From Prolixibacteraceae bacterium (lineage in GTDB: Bacteria; Bacteroidota; Bacteroidia; Bacteroidales; Prolixibacteraceae): a stretch of DNA of 64,000 bases. Made by a program: the position numbers and the translations under genes. Positions 48,372 through 58,285 of the stretch are shown piece after piece. Each line of letters begins with the position of its first letter. Position 1 is the stretch's first letter. The notes beneath the pieces are model-generated. The model had not been told where the DNA came from, did no database searches, and saw only the letters and a program-made list of their open reading frames with translations. The stretch covers positions 1,240,001 to 1,304,000 of the forward strand of contig CP082230.1 of NCBI GenBank assembly GCA_019856515.1. The letters run 5' to 3'.

Positions 48372-49118
48372 ATGCATAAATTATTTATTTATCCTATCTC
48401 TATCATTCGACTGATTCTTCTTTTCGTATACTCTTTTATACTGGTTTTCTTCGGGCTTATCATATGGTACTTGAGTGGTAAGAATATTCGTTTTGGTCAA
48501 AGTATTAGTTATATGTGGGGAAATGGAGCACTATGGCTTCTTAATATCCATGTCACGTACGAAGGAGAAAAACCGAAAGACGGAGGTATAATTATGTCAA
48601 ATCATCAAGGGTATCTAGATATCTTCACCTTATTGGCACAAGGAAGATACTCTATTATCGCAAAAGAAGAGATTGGAAAGTGGCCTGTGATAGGCCGTGC
48701 AGCCGATATGATTCATATGATATTGGTGAATCGAAGAAGTGCAGCCTCTATGATGAAGGTGATGAAAACATTAGAGAAAGAGTTAAAAGATGGTAATAAC
48801 ATCATTCTTTTTCCTGAAGGAAAGACACATACAGGAAATAAGACGGCACCTTTTAAAAGAGGTTCTTTCAAAGTAGCAACAGACCTTGGTGTTCCAATTA
48901 ATCCAGTTGCAATAATATACCATAATCCCAAAGATGCATGGACTGGTAGTGCTACTTTTGTACCACACTTTTTGAATCAAATGGGAAAATGGAGAACCAA
49001 TTTAACTGTTGCATTTGGGCAACCGGTACAATCGGATGATCTAACCACTTTGATGACCATGACCAAAGAGGCAATAGATTCACTTATCGCAGCGAATACG
49101 AGTAGTTCTAAAAAGTAA
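48372..49118 (+). CDS. plsC: 1-acyl-sn-glycerol-3-phosphate acyltransferase family protein
   Basis: 248 aa with an N-terminal membrane segment (about 10-33). NHQGYLD at 77-83 is the catalytic H-x4-D motif; LFPEGKTHTG near 147-156 is the acceptor-binding block. It acylates lysophosphatidic acid to phosphatidic acid at the inner membrane. Monocistronic, convergent with the patatin gene. Confidence 0.92.
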   Translation: MHKLFIYPISIIRLILLFVYSFILVFFGLIIWYLSGKNIRFGQSISYMWGNGALWLLNIHVTYEGEKPKDGGIIMSNHQGYLDIFTLLAQGRYSIIAKEEIGKWPVIGRAADMIHMILVNRRSAASMMKVMKTLEKELKDGNNIILFPEGKTHTGNKTAPFKRGSFKVATDLGVPINPVAIIYHNPKDAWTGSATFVPHFLNQMGKWRTNLTVAFGQPVQSDDLTTLMTMTKEAIDSLIAANTSSSKK

Positions 49119-49138
49119 TGACCGAGAACTAGTCGTTA

Positions 49139-49183
49139 GTTTTACACATCGTTAAATATTACCTTTTTTGCGATGTGTAAAAC
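49139..49183. terminator. Bidirectional terminator between plsC and the patatin gene
   Basis: GTTTTACACATCG and CGATGTGTAAAAC form a perfect 13-bp stem between the two convergent genes. Confidence 0.75.
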
Positions 49184-49234
49184 CAATGATATCTTAATCA
49201 AAAGAACCAATTGTAAAGTAAAAAAGCTATTATA

Positions 49235-50179
49235 CTAATTCGCAATAGTACTATTTTCCAATTGTTTTAAAGTTTCGCGTGCTGCCAAACGACCTATCTC
49301 CACTAAGTCACGAGACTTATCAAAATCAAATGTACTGCATAAATCACGTGGTATTTTAATCAAAACATCAGGTGGATTGTCTCTAAGAATATAGCTAGAC
49401 AACTGTTCTTGCATCATATCAAACATATGGTTCATTGTTGAGAAGTATGATAAAGAGCTTTTCTTATCATGTTCATTCTCATTTTCATCACCTCCAAGTA
49501 AGTGAGAATATTTATGCACTAGAGAAACCACCTTCTCAAATACAGGTCCCTGCATATGGAATGGAAGAAGATGCTCCTCTTCAGTAGATTCCAACATTGC
49601 CATCATCGTTGCTCTTAGGTCTGGTTCCACATATGCATTCAAATCGACAGCGACATGCAGATGATGGTCTTCTTTTTGTATCCTATTGACAGGAATTGGA
49701 TTACATACACCTCCATCAAATAAAGGGTCATCGTTATGAATTACAGGAGTTAAAAACCCAGGAATTGCAACAGATGCTCTCATCGCAGTCAATAAATCAC
49801 CTCCATCAAATATTATCTCTTTACGGTTAACCATATCACTTGCGACAGCTACGTATGGCATAGGGAGCTCCTCAATGGTCATGCCTCCAACCCAATTCTC
49901 TAGATGACCAAAGACTCTTTTCCCTTGAATCAATCCCGTCTGTCCGGAGAAATCAAGATCCATCAGATGGAACACATCTAACCGATTTAGATTACAGATC
50001 CAATCAGTATACTCGTCTAACTTGCCAGCGGCATATAGACCTCCGATCACAGCCCCAATAGATGCTCCAGCAATAGAAGATATGGTGTACCCTTGATTCA
50101 GAATCTCCTGAATTACACCAATCTGTGCAATACCACGAGCCCCACCACTTGAAAGAGTTAAAGCAATCTCTTTTTTCAT
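49235..50179 (-). CDS. Patatin-like phospholipase (RssA type)
   Basis: 314 aa. LSSGGARGIAQIGVIQ (9-24) is the oxyanion loop, GASIG (38-42) the nucleophile elbow with Ser40, and FDGGVCNPIPV holds the catalytic Asp of the Ser-Asp dyad. No signal peptide or beta-barrel, so a cytoplasmic RssA/YchK-like esterase rather than a secreted toxin. Substrate unknown. Monocistronic. Confidence 0.92.
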   Translation of the reverse strand: MKKEIALTLSSGGARGIAQIGVIQEILNQGYTISSIAGASIGAVIGGLYAAGKLDEYTDWICNLNRLDVFHLMDLDFSGQTGLIQGKRVFGHLENWVGGMTIEELPMPYVAVASDMVNRKEIIFDGGDLLTAMRASVAIPGFLTPVIHNDDPLFDGGVCNPIPVNRIQKEDHHLHVAVDLNAYVEPDLRATMMAMLESTEEEHLLPFHMQGPVFEKVVSLVHKYSHLLGGDENENEHDKKSSLSYFSTMNHMFDMMQEQLSSYILRDNPPDVLIKIPRDLCSTFDFDKSRDLVEIGRLAARETLKQLENSTIAN

Positions 50180-50278
50180 ATTTTATAAGGTTTATCTTTT
50201 AATAATACAATAAAAGGAAACACTAAAACAGTATTTCCTTTTATAAAAATAGTAATTCTAACAAAAAAGTTCGATTTA

Positions 50279-51277
50279 CTACATATTTTCCTTAATATAA
50301 ACCTCTAAAAGTTTGGCTTGACCTTTCGGCTTTAAAGTAAAATTCTCCATCGATGCTGGCACCAAAACAGTTTCCCCTAAGCCAACCTCAACGGTTCCCT
50401 CTTCCCATTGAATCTCATATGCACCTTCTAAACACATATAGATAACAAAAGAGTCGAGTTTATTATAGCTCATTTCAATATTTTCAGTCAGCTCAAGAAC
50501 ATTTGTAGTAAAATACTTACAAGAAACCAATTCTGAAGACTCGTTGTTTTTCACTTCGTATGCAGTACGATAATTATCCTCTTTTGTGAAGTCAATAGCA
50601 TCAACAGCAAGTTCCGTATGCAGTTCACGACCATTACCATCAGCATCTTTTCTATTGAAATCATAGATACGATAGGTTACATCAGAAGTCTGTTGAATTT
50701 CAGCGACCAATAGTCCGCTTCCAATAGCATGGACACGACCAGCAGGCATAAAGAATACATCACCAGCCTGAACCTCTTCTGTATTCAACATCTCCATCAC
50801 GGTATTGTCCTCCACAGCCTTTACATACTCCTCTTTGGTCACCTCTTTAGAAAAGCCAGAGATCAAAGTACTTCCTTTATCGGCTTGAACGACGTACCAC
50901 ATTTCAGTTTTACCAAAAGCATTATGTCTCTCTTTAGACAGCGTATCATCAGGATGAACTTGAATAGACAGATCATCGTTTGCATCGATAAATTTGATTA
51001 GCAATGGAAATTCAGTACCGAAAGATTCATACACACTATCTCCAACAAGTTCTCCCATATACACTTCAATAAGATCTTGTAGATCATTACCAGCTAAGAA
51101 ACCATTGGCAACAGTAGAGACATCTCCCTCAACACCAGAGATCTCCCAAGACTCTCCTGCATTTGGAAGAGGAGCTATCTTTTTACCTAAAATATCTTCT
51201 AACTTCTTACCACCCCAAATCTTATCTTTTAATATCGGAGTAAATTTGAAAGGATACAACCCTTTTAGACTGTCCAT
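50279..51277 (-). CDS. manA: Mannose-6-phosphate isomerase, class I
   Basis: 332 aa from MDSLKGLYPFKFTPILKDKIWGG. A frame extension to 51319 would overlap the next gene and add nothing family-like, so the inner ATG at 51277 is preferred. SIQVHPDD (zinc ligands), KTEMWYVV and PAGRVHAIGSG are the cupin signature of type I enzymes of the short bacterial kind. It interconverts mannose-6-P and fructose-6-P, a route for mannose released by the GH125 enzyme at 5 kb. The stop of the Dabb gene lies 10 bp upstream, so both are in one operon. Confidence 0.93.
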   Translation of the reverse strand: MDSLKGLYPFKFTPILKDKIWGGKKLEDILGKKIAPLPNAGESWEISGVEGDVSTVANGFLAGNDLQDLIEVYMGELVGDSVYESFGTEFPLLIKFIDANDDLSIQVHPDDTLSKERHNAFGKTEMWYVVQADKGSTLISGFSKEVTKEEYVKAVEDNTVMEMLNTEEVQAGDVFFMPAGRVHAIGSGLLVAEIQQTSDVTYRIYDFNRKDADGNGRELHTELAVDAIDFTKEDNYRTAYEVKNNESSELVSCKYFTTNVLELTENIEMSYNKLDSFVIYMCLEGAYEIQWEEGTVEVGLGETVLVPASMENFTLKPKGQAKLLEVYIKENM

Positions 51278-51287
51278 TTTTATATTT

Positions 51288-51590
51288 TTAGAATTCGAAA
51301 TCAACACATGCGCGACCAACAGCGTACTGTTTGACCACTTTTACTGCATCTTGATGAAGAGGATGAACTTGATATATATCTACATCCGCAATTGAATCAA
51401 AATGCGTGATTAAAGCGACATCGAACGAATCAGACTGTAAAGTATAATGAAGCTGAACTTCAATATGTCTTAACTGTTCGATCTGTCCTTCAAGCCCCAT
51501 TAGAGCCGCTTTAATTTCTTCTAATGCAGCCTTCTTATCTTCTGGTTGCTGAAAATCTTTCACTTTAAATAAAACGGTATGATTAATCAT
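51288..51590 (-). CDS. Dabb (stress-responsive alpha/beta barrel) family protein
   Basis: 100 aa from MINHTVLFKVKDF, the usual Dabb start; an upstream extension of 24 codons carries no family sequence. INHTVLFKVK, HIEVQLHYTLQSDSFDVALITHFDS and YQVHPLHQDAVKVV match the dimeric alpha/beta-barrel fold. Function of bacterial members is poorly known. First gene of an operon with manA. Confidence 0.85.
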   Translation of the reverse strand: MINHTVLFKVKDFQQPEDKKAALEEIKAALMGLEGQIEQLRHIEVQLHYTLQSDSFDVALITHFDSIADVDIYQVHPLHQDAVKVVKQYAVGRACVDFEF

Positions 51591-51855
51591 GATCAATTTT
51601 ATATTTACGTTAGACTCACCAACACGAACAAAGGTAATAGAAAATAGTGTTCGTGTCTTCAATTTTCAAGCTCATAATACGTAAAAATAATTAACAAATC
51701 AAACTAAGTTTCGTCTATTGACATAATTTAAAACAAGATATCATCGTTATGTAAAAGAGGCCAGAAGTAAAAAAAAGTACTCTAAATCATGGTATAATTT
51801 TTGTACATTTACAAACTGGTAAGTTATTTTTAACGTAATCGACTTTTCTTGTAGG

Positions 51856-52875
51856 ATGATGGATAGATATATTGGACGCTTTACACTGCTTATAATACTA
51901 TTGGGAATGTTTTCATGCAAAATGACCTATAATATTCCTATTGAGCAATTGGGAGAGACAAGTAGTAAAATCCCACTAGAGGATGAAACAGTTCTTGTAG
52001 TAAACAGGGGAAATAATTTCCTCAGCAAATCACTTGATTCACTAACGATTCAAAGCTTTTTTCTTTCTCACAAACTAACTGGAGATACAATCATTAATAG
52101 TGATATTAGCACAACAATTGCAACACAAAGTATGGCTGATCAGCTATATCATCAAAACAAAGAGGTGGTTCTAGACTTAAATAGTTTTAAAAATGACACC
52201 ACCACACAAGACTCAACACAAATAATAAAAGCCCCCCTCTCAGAAGCACAAATGTTGCTATTATATTCACAATATCGTGTACCCAAAGCATTGGTTCTAG
52301 AAGGAATTATCACACAAATAAACAGTACTGTTTTCGATTCACAATATAGTATGAAACTTAAGAATCTAGAAGTTGCTGGTAAATATATTGCTGTATGGAG
52401 ATACTACGACCTTGTTCAGAACAAGGTGCTTTTCACAACAAAAAAGCAGGCATCACTATACTGGAATTCTGAAGGATACAATCTTAACACAATACTTAAA
52501 GCAATTCCTCCTTTTTATCAAATAAATGGTAATTTGGCATATGTAAGCAGTGAGGATATTGCGAAAAAGATCACACCTAAATGGGAGAAAAGCTCGAGAA
52601 ATTTCTTTTTCTTAAACAAGAAATATGAACAGGAACTGATTATTCCACAAGTAAAGAAATTCGAATGGGGTAAGGTTTTAACCTATTTCAAAAAGTGTTT
52701 AGAAAGTGGTGAGTATAATTCAAATAAGTATAAGGTCTTTCACAACATGGCTATATGTGAAGAGATGATGGGATATCCAGAGAAAGCGATGGAACTAATT
52801 GATCAATCTTTAAATCTCAGATATTCATACCCTTCTAATTTTTATAAACAGCAACTGCTCGATTTAGAAGAATAA
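51856..52875 (+). CDS. Lipoprotein, DUF6340-like
   Basis: 339 aa. RFTLLIILLGMFSC gives a lipobox with Cys21. The body (VLVVNRGN, VPKALVLEGIITQINSTVFDS, WRYYDLVQNKVLF) resembles a Bacteroidota-only lipoprotein family of unknown function (DUF6340, from memory). The C-terminal 80 residues look like a TPR pair (LTYFKKCLESGEYNSNKYKVFHNMAICEEMMGYPEKAMELIDQSL). Probably at the outer membrane facing the periplasm. Confidence 0.8.
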   Translation: MMDRYIGRFTLLIILLGMFSCKMTYNIPIEQLGETSSKIPLEDETVLVVNRGNNFLSKSLDSLTIQSFFLSHKLTGDTIINSDISTTIATQSMADQLYHQNKEVVLDLNSFKNDTTTQDSTQIIKAPLSEAQMLLLYSQYRVPKALVLEGIITQINSTVFDSQYSMKLKNLEVAGKYIAVWRYYDLVQNKVLFTTKKQASLYWNSEGYNLNTILKAIPPFYQINGNLAYVSSEDIAKKITPKWEKSSRNFFFLNKKYEQELIIPQVKKFEWGKVLTYFKKCLESGEYNSNKYKVFHNMAICEEMMGYPEKAMELIDQSLNLRYSYPSNFYKQQLLDLEE

Positions 52876-52942
52876 ACAAAAATTAGTTAGGCATTCTCCT
52901 TCTCTATTTCCATCTTTTTTCACTAATTTGCAAAAAAAAGAT

Positions 52943-53251
52943 ATGGCAAAAAAGATAGATGTTCAAGAAGAAATGGTAAATGAAATTATCGAACAGGTTG
53001 CTCAAGTAATGGATCACTCTATTGGGTATCAAGAAGTGGCTCCTTTGATCGATAAAATCATCTCGATTACAGAAGAGGGACGAGACGATCAACGTATTTT
53101 TAACACAATTGCAGACCATCTTTCTCTTAAGAAAACAGATATGAGAGTAGAGCAAATCTACACAATCATCTCTCTTAATCCTTTAACACAGACTTATCAG
53201 CCTTTTCAAGATCCAAAATTGGAAGCGCTTAGAAAGCAAATGGAGTCGTAA
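52943..53251 (+). CDS. Small helical hypothetical protein upstream of sbcDC
   Basis: 102 aa from MAKKIDVQEEMVNEII; an upstream in-frame ATG at 52928 would add MQKKD. Predicted mostly helical, slightly acidic, with no cysteine, signal or membrane segment. I do not recognise a family. It lies 67 bp after the lipoprotein gene and 96 bp before sbcD, all on the plus strand, so co-transcription is possible. Confidence 0.65.
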   Translation: MAKKIDVQEEMVNEIIEQVAQVMDHSIGYQEVAPLIDKIISITEEGRDDQRIFNTIADHLSLKKTDMRVEQIYTIISLNPLTQTYQPFQDPKLEALRKQMES

Positions 53252-53347
53252 TCACAATTTAGAGCAAACCATATTCTATAAATAAAAGACTACTCCTTTG
53301 CTTTTAAACAAAGCATATTGAGCGGTCTTTTTTTCATCTACCTACAA

Positions 53348-54574
53348 ATGAAAATCTTACACACATCTGACTGGCATATAGGACACAGACTACAACTACA
53401 GGATAGAACTGAAGAGCACAAAAATTTCTTTCATTGGTTAATCCAGACTATTAATAAAGAAGAGGTGGATGTATTGATCGTATCAGGAGATATATTTGAT
53501 ATCGGGTATCCATCCAATCAGATGTTACACCTTTATTATCATTTTCTACTAGAGTTAAAAGACTCTTTTTGTAAAAGAGTTATTATCACTGGTGGAAACC
53601 ATGATCAAGCAAGTACACTTAATGCCCCAAAAGAGATTCTAAAAGCCTTAAATATTGATATCGTAGGTGGGATGCCCAATGAGATGGAGAAAGAGATTAT
53701 TCGTATAGAGACTTCAAATCCTGAAAGGCCACTAGTCATTATTGCGACCCCTTTTCTTCGAGATAGAGAAATCCGAAAATCATCACCAGGCGAATCCTTT
53801 GAGACCAAGATGAAAGCGACAGCTCTTGGGATAGCAACACACTACAGAGAAGCCGTAGATCATATACTTGAAGACAACACAATCTCTCCAACTATTATTG
53901 CAATGGGGCATTTATTGGTCACAGGAGTATCCATGTCTGATAGTGAAAGAGAGATTCATATTGGATCACTTCAAGGAGTCCCAATAGATAAATTTCCTCC
54001 AGAAATCGACTATTTTGCATTAGGGCATATACATCGTCCACAAAAGATACAGGGAAATGATCATATCCGTTACTGTGGATCTCCGATTCCACTATCTTTT
54101 TCAGAGCATAAGGATATAAAAAAAGTAATTCTTGTTGACATCGATGATTCGGACGGTAATATATCGACCAAAGAGTTAGAGACACCAAAACTTCGTTACT
54201 GGAAAAGAACGAAAGGAACACTCGCAGAGGTTCAATTAACACTTCAACAACATCAATCTGAATTGGAGAAGAAAGATTGGTTTGAGATACAGGTTATAGA
54301 GCCAACCTATGACCCCAATATCATCTCAACCTATGAAAGTTGGCTAGAGAGTGAACGCGAAACTGATCAATATAAAATTATAAAAGAGAGTTTACAGTTT
54401 GATCAAAATGAGAACATTACGAGTGAACGAGATCAATACACAAAGGATCTTAGTGAAATGACAATTAAAGAAGTTTTTACCTCTCTCATAGTCGACAAGG
54501 GAATTGAAGATGATGAACTTTTACTACAAACATTAAATGAACTACTTCAGGATAATCCAACCTTATTAGATTAA
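53348..54574 (+). CDS. sbcD: Exonuclease SbcD
   Basis: 408 aa from MKILHTSDWHIGHRL; ten in-frame codons upstream are not family-like. The five phosphoesterase motifs are present: HTSDWHIG, SGDIFDIG, GGNHDQAS, AMGHLLVTG and LGHIHRPQ. These bind two Mn ions. With SbcC it cuts hairpins and blocked DNA ends. The sbcC start is 4 bp downstream. The window's many palindromes (23.8, 24.4, 34.0, 37.5 kb) are the sort of substrate this complex acts on. Confidence 0.95.
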   Translation: MKILHTSDWHIGHRLQLQDRTEEHKNFFHWLIQTINKEEVDVLIVSGDIFDIGYPSNQMLHLYYHFLLELKDSFCKRVIITGGNHDQASTLNAPKEILKALNIDIVGGMPNEMEKEIIRIETSNPERPLVIIATPFLRDREIRKSSPGESFETKMKATALGIATHYREAVDHILEDNTISPTIIAMGHLLVTGVSMSDSEREIHIGSLQGVPIDKFPPEIDYFALGHIHRPQKIQGNDHIRYCGSPIPLSFSEHKDIKKVILVDIDDSDGNISTKELETPKLRYWKRTKGTLAEVQLTLQQHQSELEKKDWFEIQVIEPTYDPNIISTYESWLESERETDQYKIIKESLQFDQNENITSERDQYTKDLSEMTIKEVFTSLIVDKGIEDDELLLQTLNELLQDNPTLLD

Positions 54575-54578
54575 GACT

Positions 54579-57500
54579 ATGAAAATTCGTAACATCACCA
54601 TAGAAAATATACATTCTCTAAAAGGTAGACATACCATTAACTTTGATCAGAAACCTCTTGCTGACACAGGTATATTTGCCATTATTGGACCAACGGGATC
54701 AGGTAAAAGTACGATATTAGACGCGATATGTTTGGCTCTCTTTAATCAAACACCAAGAACGGGGAAGTTATCGAAGAGTGAAGTGGCCAACTACGGCGCT
54801 ATCATGACACGAAATACCAAAAGTGCACTCGCAGAAGTTACCTATGAAGTAAATGGACAGACATACCGTTCTAAATGGATGATCTCCAGCACACGAACAG
54901 GCACACTTCGTGATTACGACATGGAGCTCGTGAAGATCAATGATGGAGAAGATGAAATTATTTCAGTGAAGCGAAAGTATATTCCAACTGAAAATAGCCA
55001 AATCATTGGGTTGAACTTCGATCAGTTTATCAAATCCATGATGCTATCTCAAGGGGCCTTTACAAAATTCATTGAAGCCAATTCAAACGAACGAGGCGAA
55101 CTGTTAGAAAAATTAACAGGCACAGAAGTCTATCGTAAAATTGGGATCGAAGCCTTCGATAGGAATAAGGAAGAACAACAGAAGCTAGAACAGTTAAAAT
55201 TAGAGCTTTCATATCTACATATTCTAACTTCAGACGAATTACAGAATATTCAGTTAGAGAAGAGACAACTTCTTGAGAAGATAGAAAACTTATTTGCGGA
55301 ACTTAAAACAGCACAAAGTCAGCAACAACTTCATATTCAAAAAGAGGGTATCATATCCCAAATACAGAAAGACCAAGCCACAAAAGATAATATAATAGAA
55401 AAGCTTCTGTCTTTCGAGAAGAAAAGAGAGCAGATCAGTCAACATGAAAAGATAACGCCTTACCTTGTTGATATAGATAAGTATAAGCAGAAAAAGAGTC
55501 TTTACATCGAAAGTAAAATTGCTATTACAGAACTTCTAGAAGTAGTAGAGCATGGAGCAACAGAATTGAAATTACATCAATCTTCTTTCGTTGAAGAGCA
55601 AAAACAATTAGATCTCGCAAAGGAACAATATCTAAAACTCCAACCTCTCTGGCAAGAAGTAGAACAATTAGATCAGAAGATTAATATCATTGCTGAAAAT
55701 AGAGCAAGCTTAGAGAAACAGAAAGCATCGTTAACAAAACAAGAAAACCATCGCGCCATACAGATTCAGTCTATTGATAGTCAGTTGTCACAACTATCAA
55801 TAGAACAAGAGAAGCAAAAAGATCTACTTGGACGTGAAAAAGAGATCGGGGCATATAAATTAAATATTACATTAAATGAATCAACTTATACTCAATGGAT
55901 ACAGTGTCGGAAAGAGATAAAGCAAATTATCCAACAACACTCAAATAATCCGACGATTATATCTATTGAACAGCAGTCTGAAATAGATGATAAGCTAACC
56001 CATATAGCAAATAGCCAACAAGCTGCTTTAGAATATATTAAAAAGAAGAGAGACGAGCTATCTGAACTTGATGAAACCTCTTTAGACAAGGAGCATCATA
56101 CAAATTCGCTGCTATTATCATCCATTACATCTCTTAAGACACTTTTGGAAAAAGAGCAAGAGATCAAAAATCTTATTGATCAAGAGATGAAAAATCAAGA
56201 TCGAATTGATGGAGAACTTACTGAGTTAAGGCAAGAGCTAGAACATAAGAAAGGACGACATCAGATCTTGCAATTAAGACTTAAAGAGCTATTGACCAAA
56301 CAAAAGAGAGAGGTATTAGAGGCAAAATACTCTGATGACCGTCAAAGACTGACTGAGGGAAACCCATGTCCTCTTTGTGGGGCATTAGAACACCCCTATA
56401 GAGAACATGATAGAGAGACGAATATAGATAATACATCAAAAGAGATCAACAAGGCGGAAGAACAAGTGGCCTCCGAACAAAAAGTACTCGATAAGTTACA
56501 ACAAAATCTCACGAAACTCCTTACTACAAAAGAGCAAGGAGGGGCATGGATTAAAAAGTGGAAACAGTTACTGGTTGAACAACAAGAAGCAAAACATAAA
56601 CTTACAACCACAAAATCCTATTTAAACAACTCCCTTTCTCAACTAAATCTAGAGCAAAAGAAACTAGAGGATAGACAAGACCAAATCGATCAATTTAAAA
56701 AGCTCTTTGGACAACTAAAAGATGCAACAATAAGAAAGGTAATGATTGACGAGCTCCATCAGAAATATGAGCTACTCCATGGTTATCAAAGTAATCTTCG
56801 TTCACATGGATTCCATAAAATCGAATCACCTCTGCTGCTAAAAGAAGAGATTGATAACCGAAAGGAAATGATTTTACACTTCGAAAAAGCAAAAGATCAA
56901 TCAGAAAGAGTTGTAAAACAGGTCAACGATCTGCATTCTCAAAAACAGATCCATATCTCAGAGAAAAAGAGTGAGAGTCAACAAGCACAAACTCTAGAGA
57001 AAGAGATGGAGGATATTGGTAATGAACAGTCTAAAATAGCAAAAAAACGCATATCTCTTCTCGATGACAAATCACCAAAAGAGGAGGAGAAGCGCTGGCA
57101 AACCAAACTGACAGATCAGCAAGAGCATGTTACAATTCTGGAAAAGAAGAAGATCGTTGCAAATGAAAATCATGAGTTCCACAAAAAGAGTTTAAAACAA
57201 AACGAGGTAGAGCTAGATCAGATCACAAAAGAGTTTAATAGCCTATCGGAACAGATCCATGATATCATTACTCCTTTGGGATACTCTAACATTGAATCAC
57301 TAATCCAAGATATTCTTTCTCAAGAACGTTATCACTCCTTAAAAGAGGAACTCAAACAGCTTGAAGAGCAAAAAATACGCGTATCGGAGTTATTGACACT
57401 TTCAGAAGAGAGACTCAAAAAGATCAGATCAGAAGTTGAACCAAATAGAGATATTACTTTTTGGAATAGCACCTTAGAGACACTTCAAAATCAACACAAT

Positions 57501-58121
57501 GACTTATTGAAGGAGATGGGTATCATTGAAAACAAGTTAAAACAAAATGATCTCAACAAGAAAAATGCAAAAAAGCTAATTGAAGAGGTCGAGAAACAAA
57601 GTAAAGAAACCGTAAAATGGAGAAACCTTACGGAACTGATCGGTGATGCTAGTGGAAATAAATTTGCTAAATATGCACAAGAGTTAACACTACGAAAACT
57701 ATTGTATCATGCCAACAAGCACTTGAATAATCTTACAGACAGATACTGGATTAGCTATCAAAAAACAGATAAGATTGATGACCTATTTATTGTGGATACT
57801 TACCATGGTGACAGTATGCGGTCAGTGAAGACTCTTTCTGGAGGAGAAAAATTTATTGTCAGTCTATCCTTAGCAATTGCACTTTCTGAGCTAGCGGGAA
57901 GAAAAACTCAAATCGAATCACTATTTATTGATGAAGGTTTTGGCACACTAGATCAAGAAGCATTAGACATTGCTCTCAATGCACTTGAGAAGCTTCAAGT
58001 CGAGCAAAACAGAACTATTGGAATAATTAGCCACGTGAAAGAGATTAAAGATCGTATTGCGACCCAAATATCTTTACAAAAGCAGAATAATGGGTATAGT
58101 ACACTAGACATAATTTCATAA
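54579..58121 (+). CDS. sbcC: Exonuclease subunit SbcC (SMC-like ATPase)
   Basis: 1180 aa. Walker A GPTGSGKST (37-45), the Q-loop region LSQGAFTKFIEA, a long coiled coil on both sides of the zinc hook NPCPLCGALEHP (Cys597, Cys600), signature LSGGEKFIVSLSLA (from about 1085) and Walker B SLFIDEGFGTLD are all in place. Two SbcC with two SbcD form the Mre11-Rad50-type nuclease. Start overlaps nothing and lies 4 bp after the sbcD stop, so translation is probably coupled. Confidence 0.96.
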   Translation: MKIRNITIENIHSLKGRHTINFDQKPLADTGIFAIIGPTGSGKSTILDAICLALFNQTPRTGKLSKSEVANYGAIMTRNTKSALAEVTYEVNGQTYRSKWMISSTRTGTLRDYDMELVKINDGEDEIISVKRKYIPTENSQIIGLNFDQFIKSMMLSQGAFTKFIEANSNERGELLEKLTGTEVYRKIGIEAFDRNKEEQQKLEQLKLELSYLHILTSDELQNIQLEKRQLLEKIENLFAELKTAQSQQQLHIQKEGIISQIQKDQATKDNIIEKLLSFEKKREQISQHEKITPYLVDIDKYKQKKSLYIESKIAITELLEVVEHGATELKLHQSSFVEEQKQLDLAKEQYLKLQPLWQEVEQLDQKINIIAENRASLEKQKASLTKQENHRAIQIQSIDSQLSQLSIEQEKQKDLLGREKEIGAYKLNITLNESTYTQWIQCRKEIKQIIQQHSNNPTIISIEQQSEIDDKLTHIANSQQAALEYIKKKRDELSELDETSLDKEHHTNSLLLSSITSLKTLLEKEQEIKNLIDQEMKNQDRIDGELTELRQELEHKKGRHQILQLRLKELLTKQKREVLEAKYSDDRQRLTEGNPCPLCGALEHPYREHDRETNIDNTSKEINKAEEQVASEQKVLDKLQQNLTKLLTTKEQGGAWIKKWKQLLVEQQEAKHKLTTTKSYLNNSLSQLNLEQKKLEDRQDQIDQFKKLFGQLKDATIRKVMIDELHQKYELLHGYQSNLRSHGFHKIESPLLLKEEIDNRKEMILHFEKAKDQSERVVKQVNDLHSQKQIHISEKKSESQQAQTLEKEMEDIGNEQSKIAKKRISLLDDKSPKEEEKRWQTKLTDQQEHVTILEKKKIVANENHEFHKKSLKQNEVELDQITKEFNSLSEQIHDIITPLGYSNIESLIQDILSQERYHSLKEELKQLEEQKIRVSELLTLSEERLKKIRSEVEPNRDITFWNSTLETLQNQHNDLLKEMGIIENKLKQNDLNKKNAKKLIEEVEKQSKETVKWRNLTELIGDASGNKFAKYAQELTLRKLLYHANKHLNNLTDRYWISYQKTDKIDDLFIVDTYHGDSMRSVKTLSGGEKFIVSLSLAIALSELAGRKTQIESLFIDEGFGTLDQEALDIALNALEKLQVEQNRTIGIISHVKEIKDRIATQISLQKQNNGYSTLDIIS

Positions 58122-58244
58122 ATCAAAGTACCAAAAATGAGTCATCATCACTGAAATGTGGTAAAAATGTTCGTTTTTTACTTGACAGATAAAATCCATG
58201 TACCGATAGGACGTTTTTTAACCTATAAAGTGATGGTGTTCCGT

Positions 58245-58252
58245 TATATTTG
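58245..58252 (+). promoter_or_regulatory. Candidate -7 box of the beta-helix gene
   Basis: TATATTTG fits TAnnTTTG, 33 nt before the ATG. No exact -33 TTG at 18-21 bp. Confidence 0.4.
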
Positions 58253-58285
58253 TGACAGATACGAATAATAAATAAATCATTTAAA

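Noticed and set aside
53318..53347. Longer start for sbcD
   Set aside because: The extra ten residues are hydrophobic and not family-like, while MKILHTSDWHIG is the standard start.
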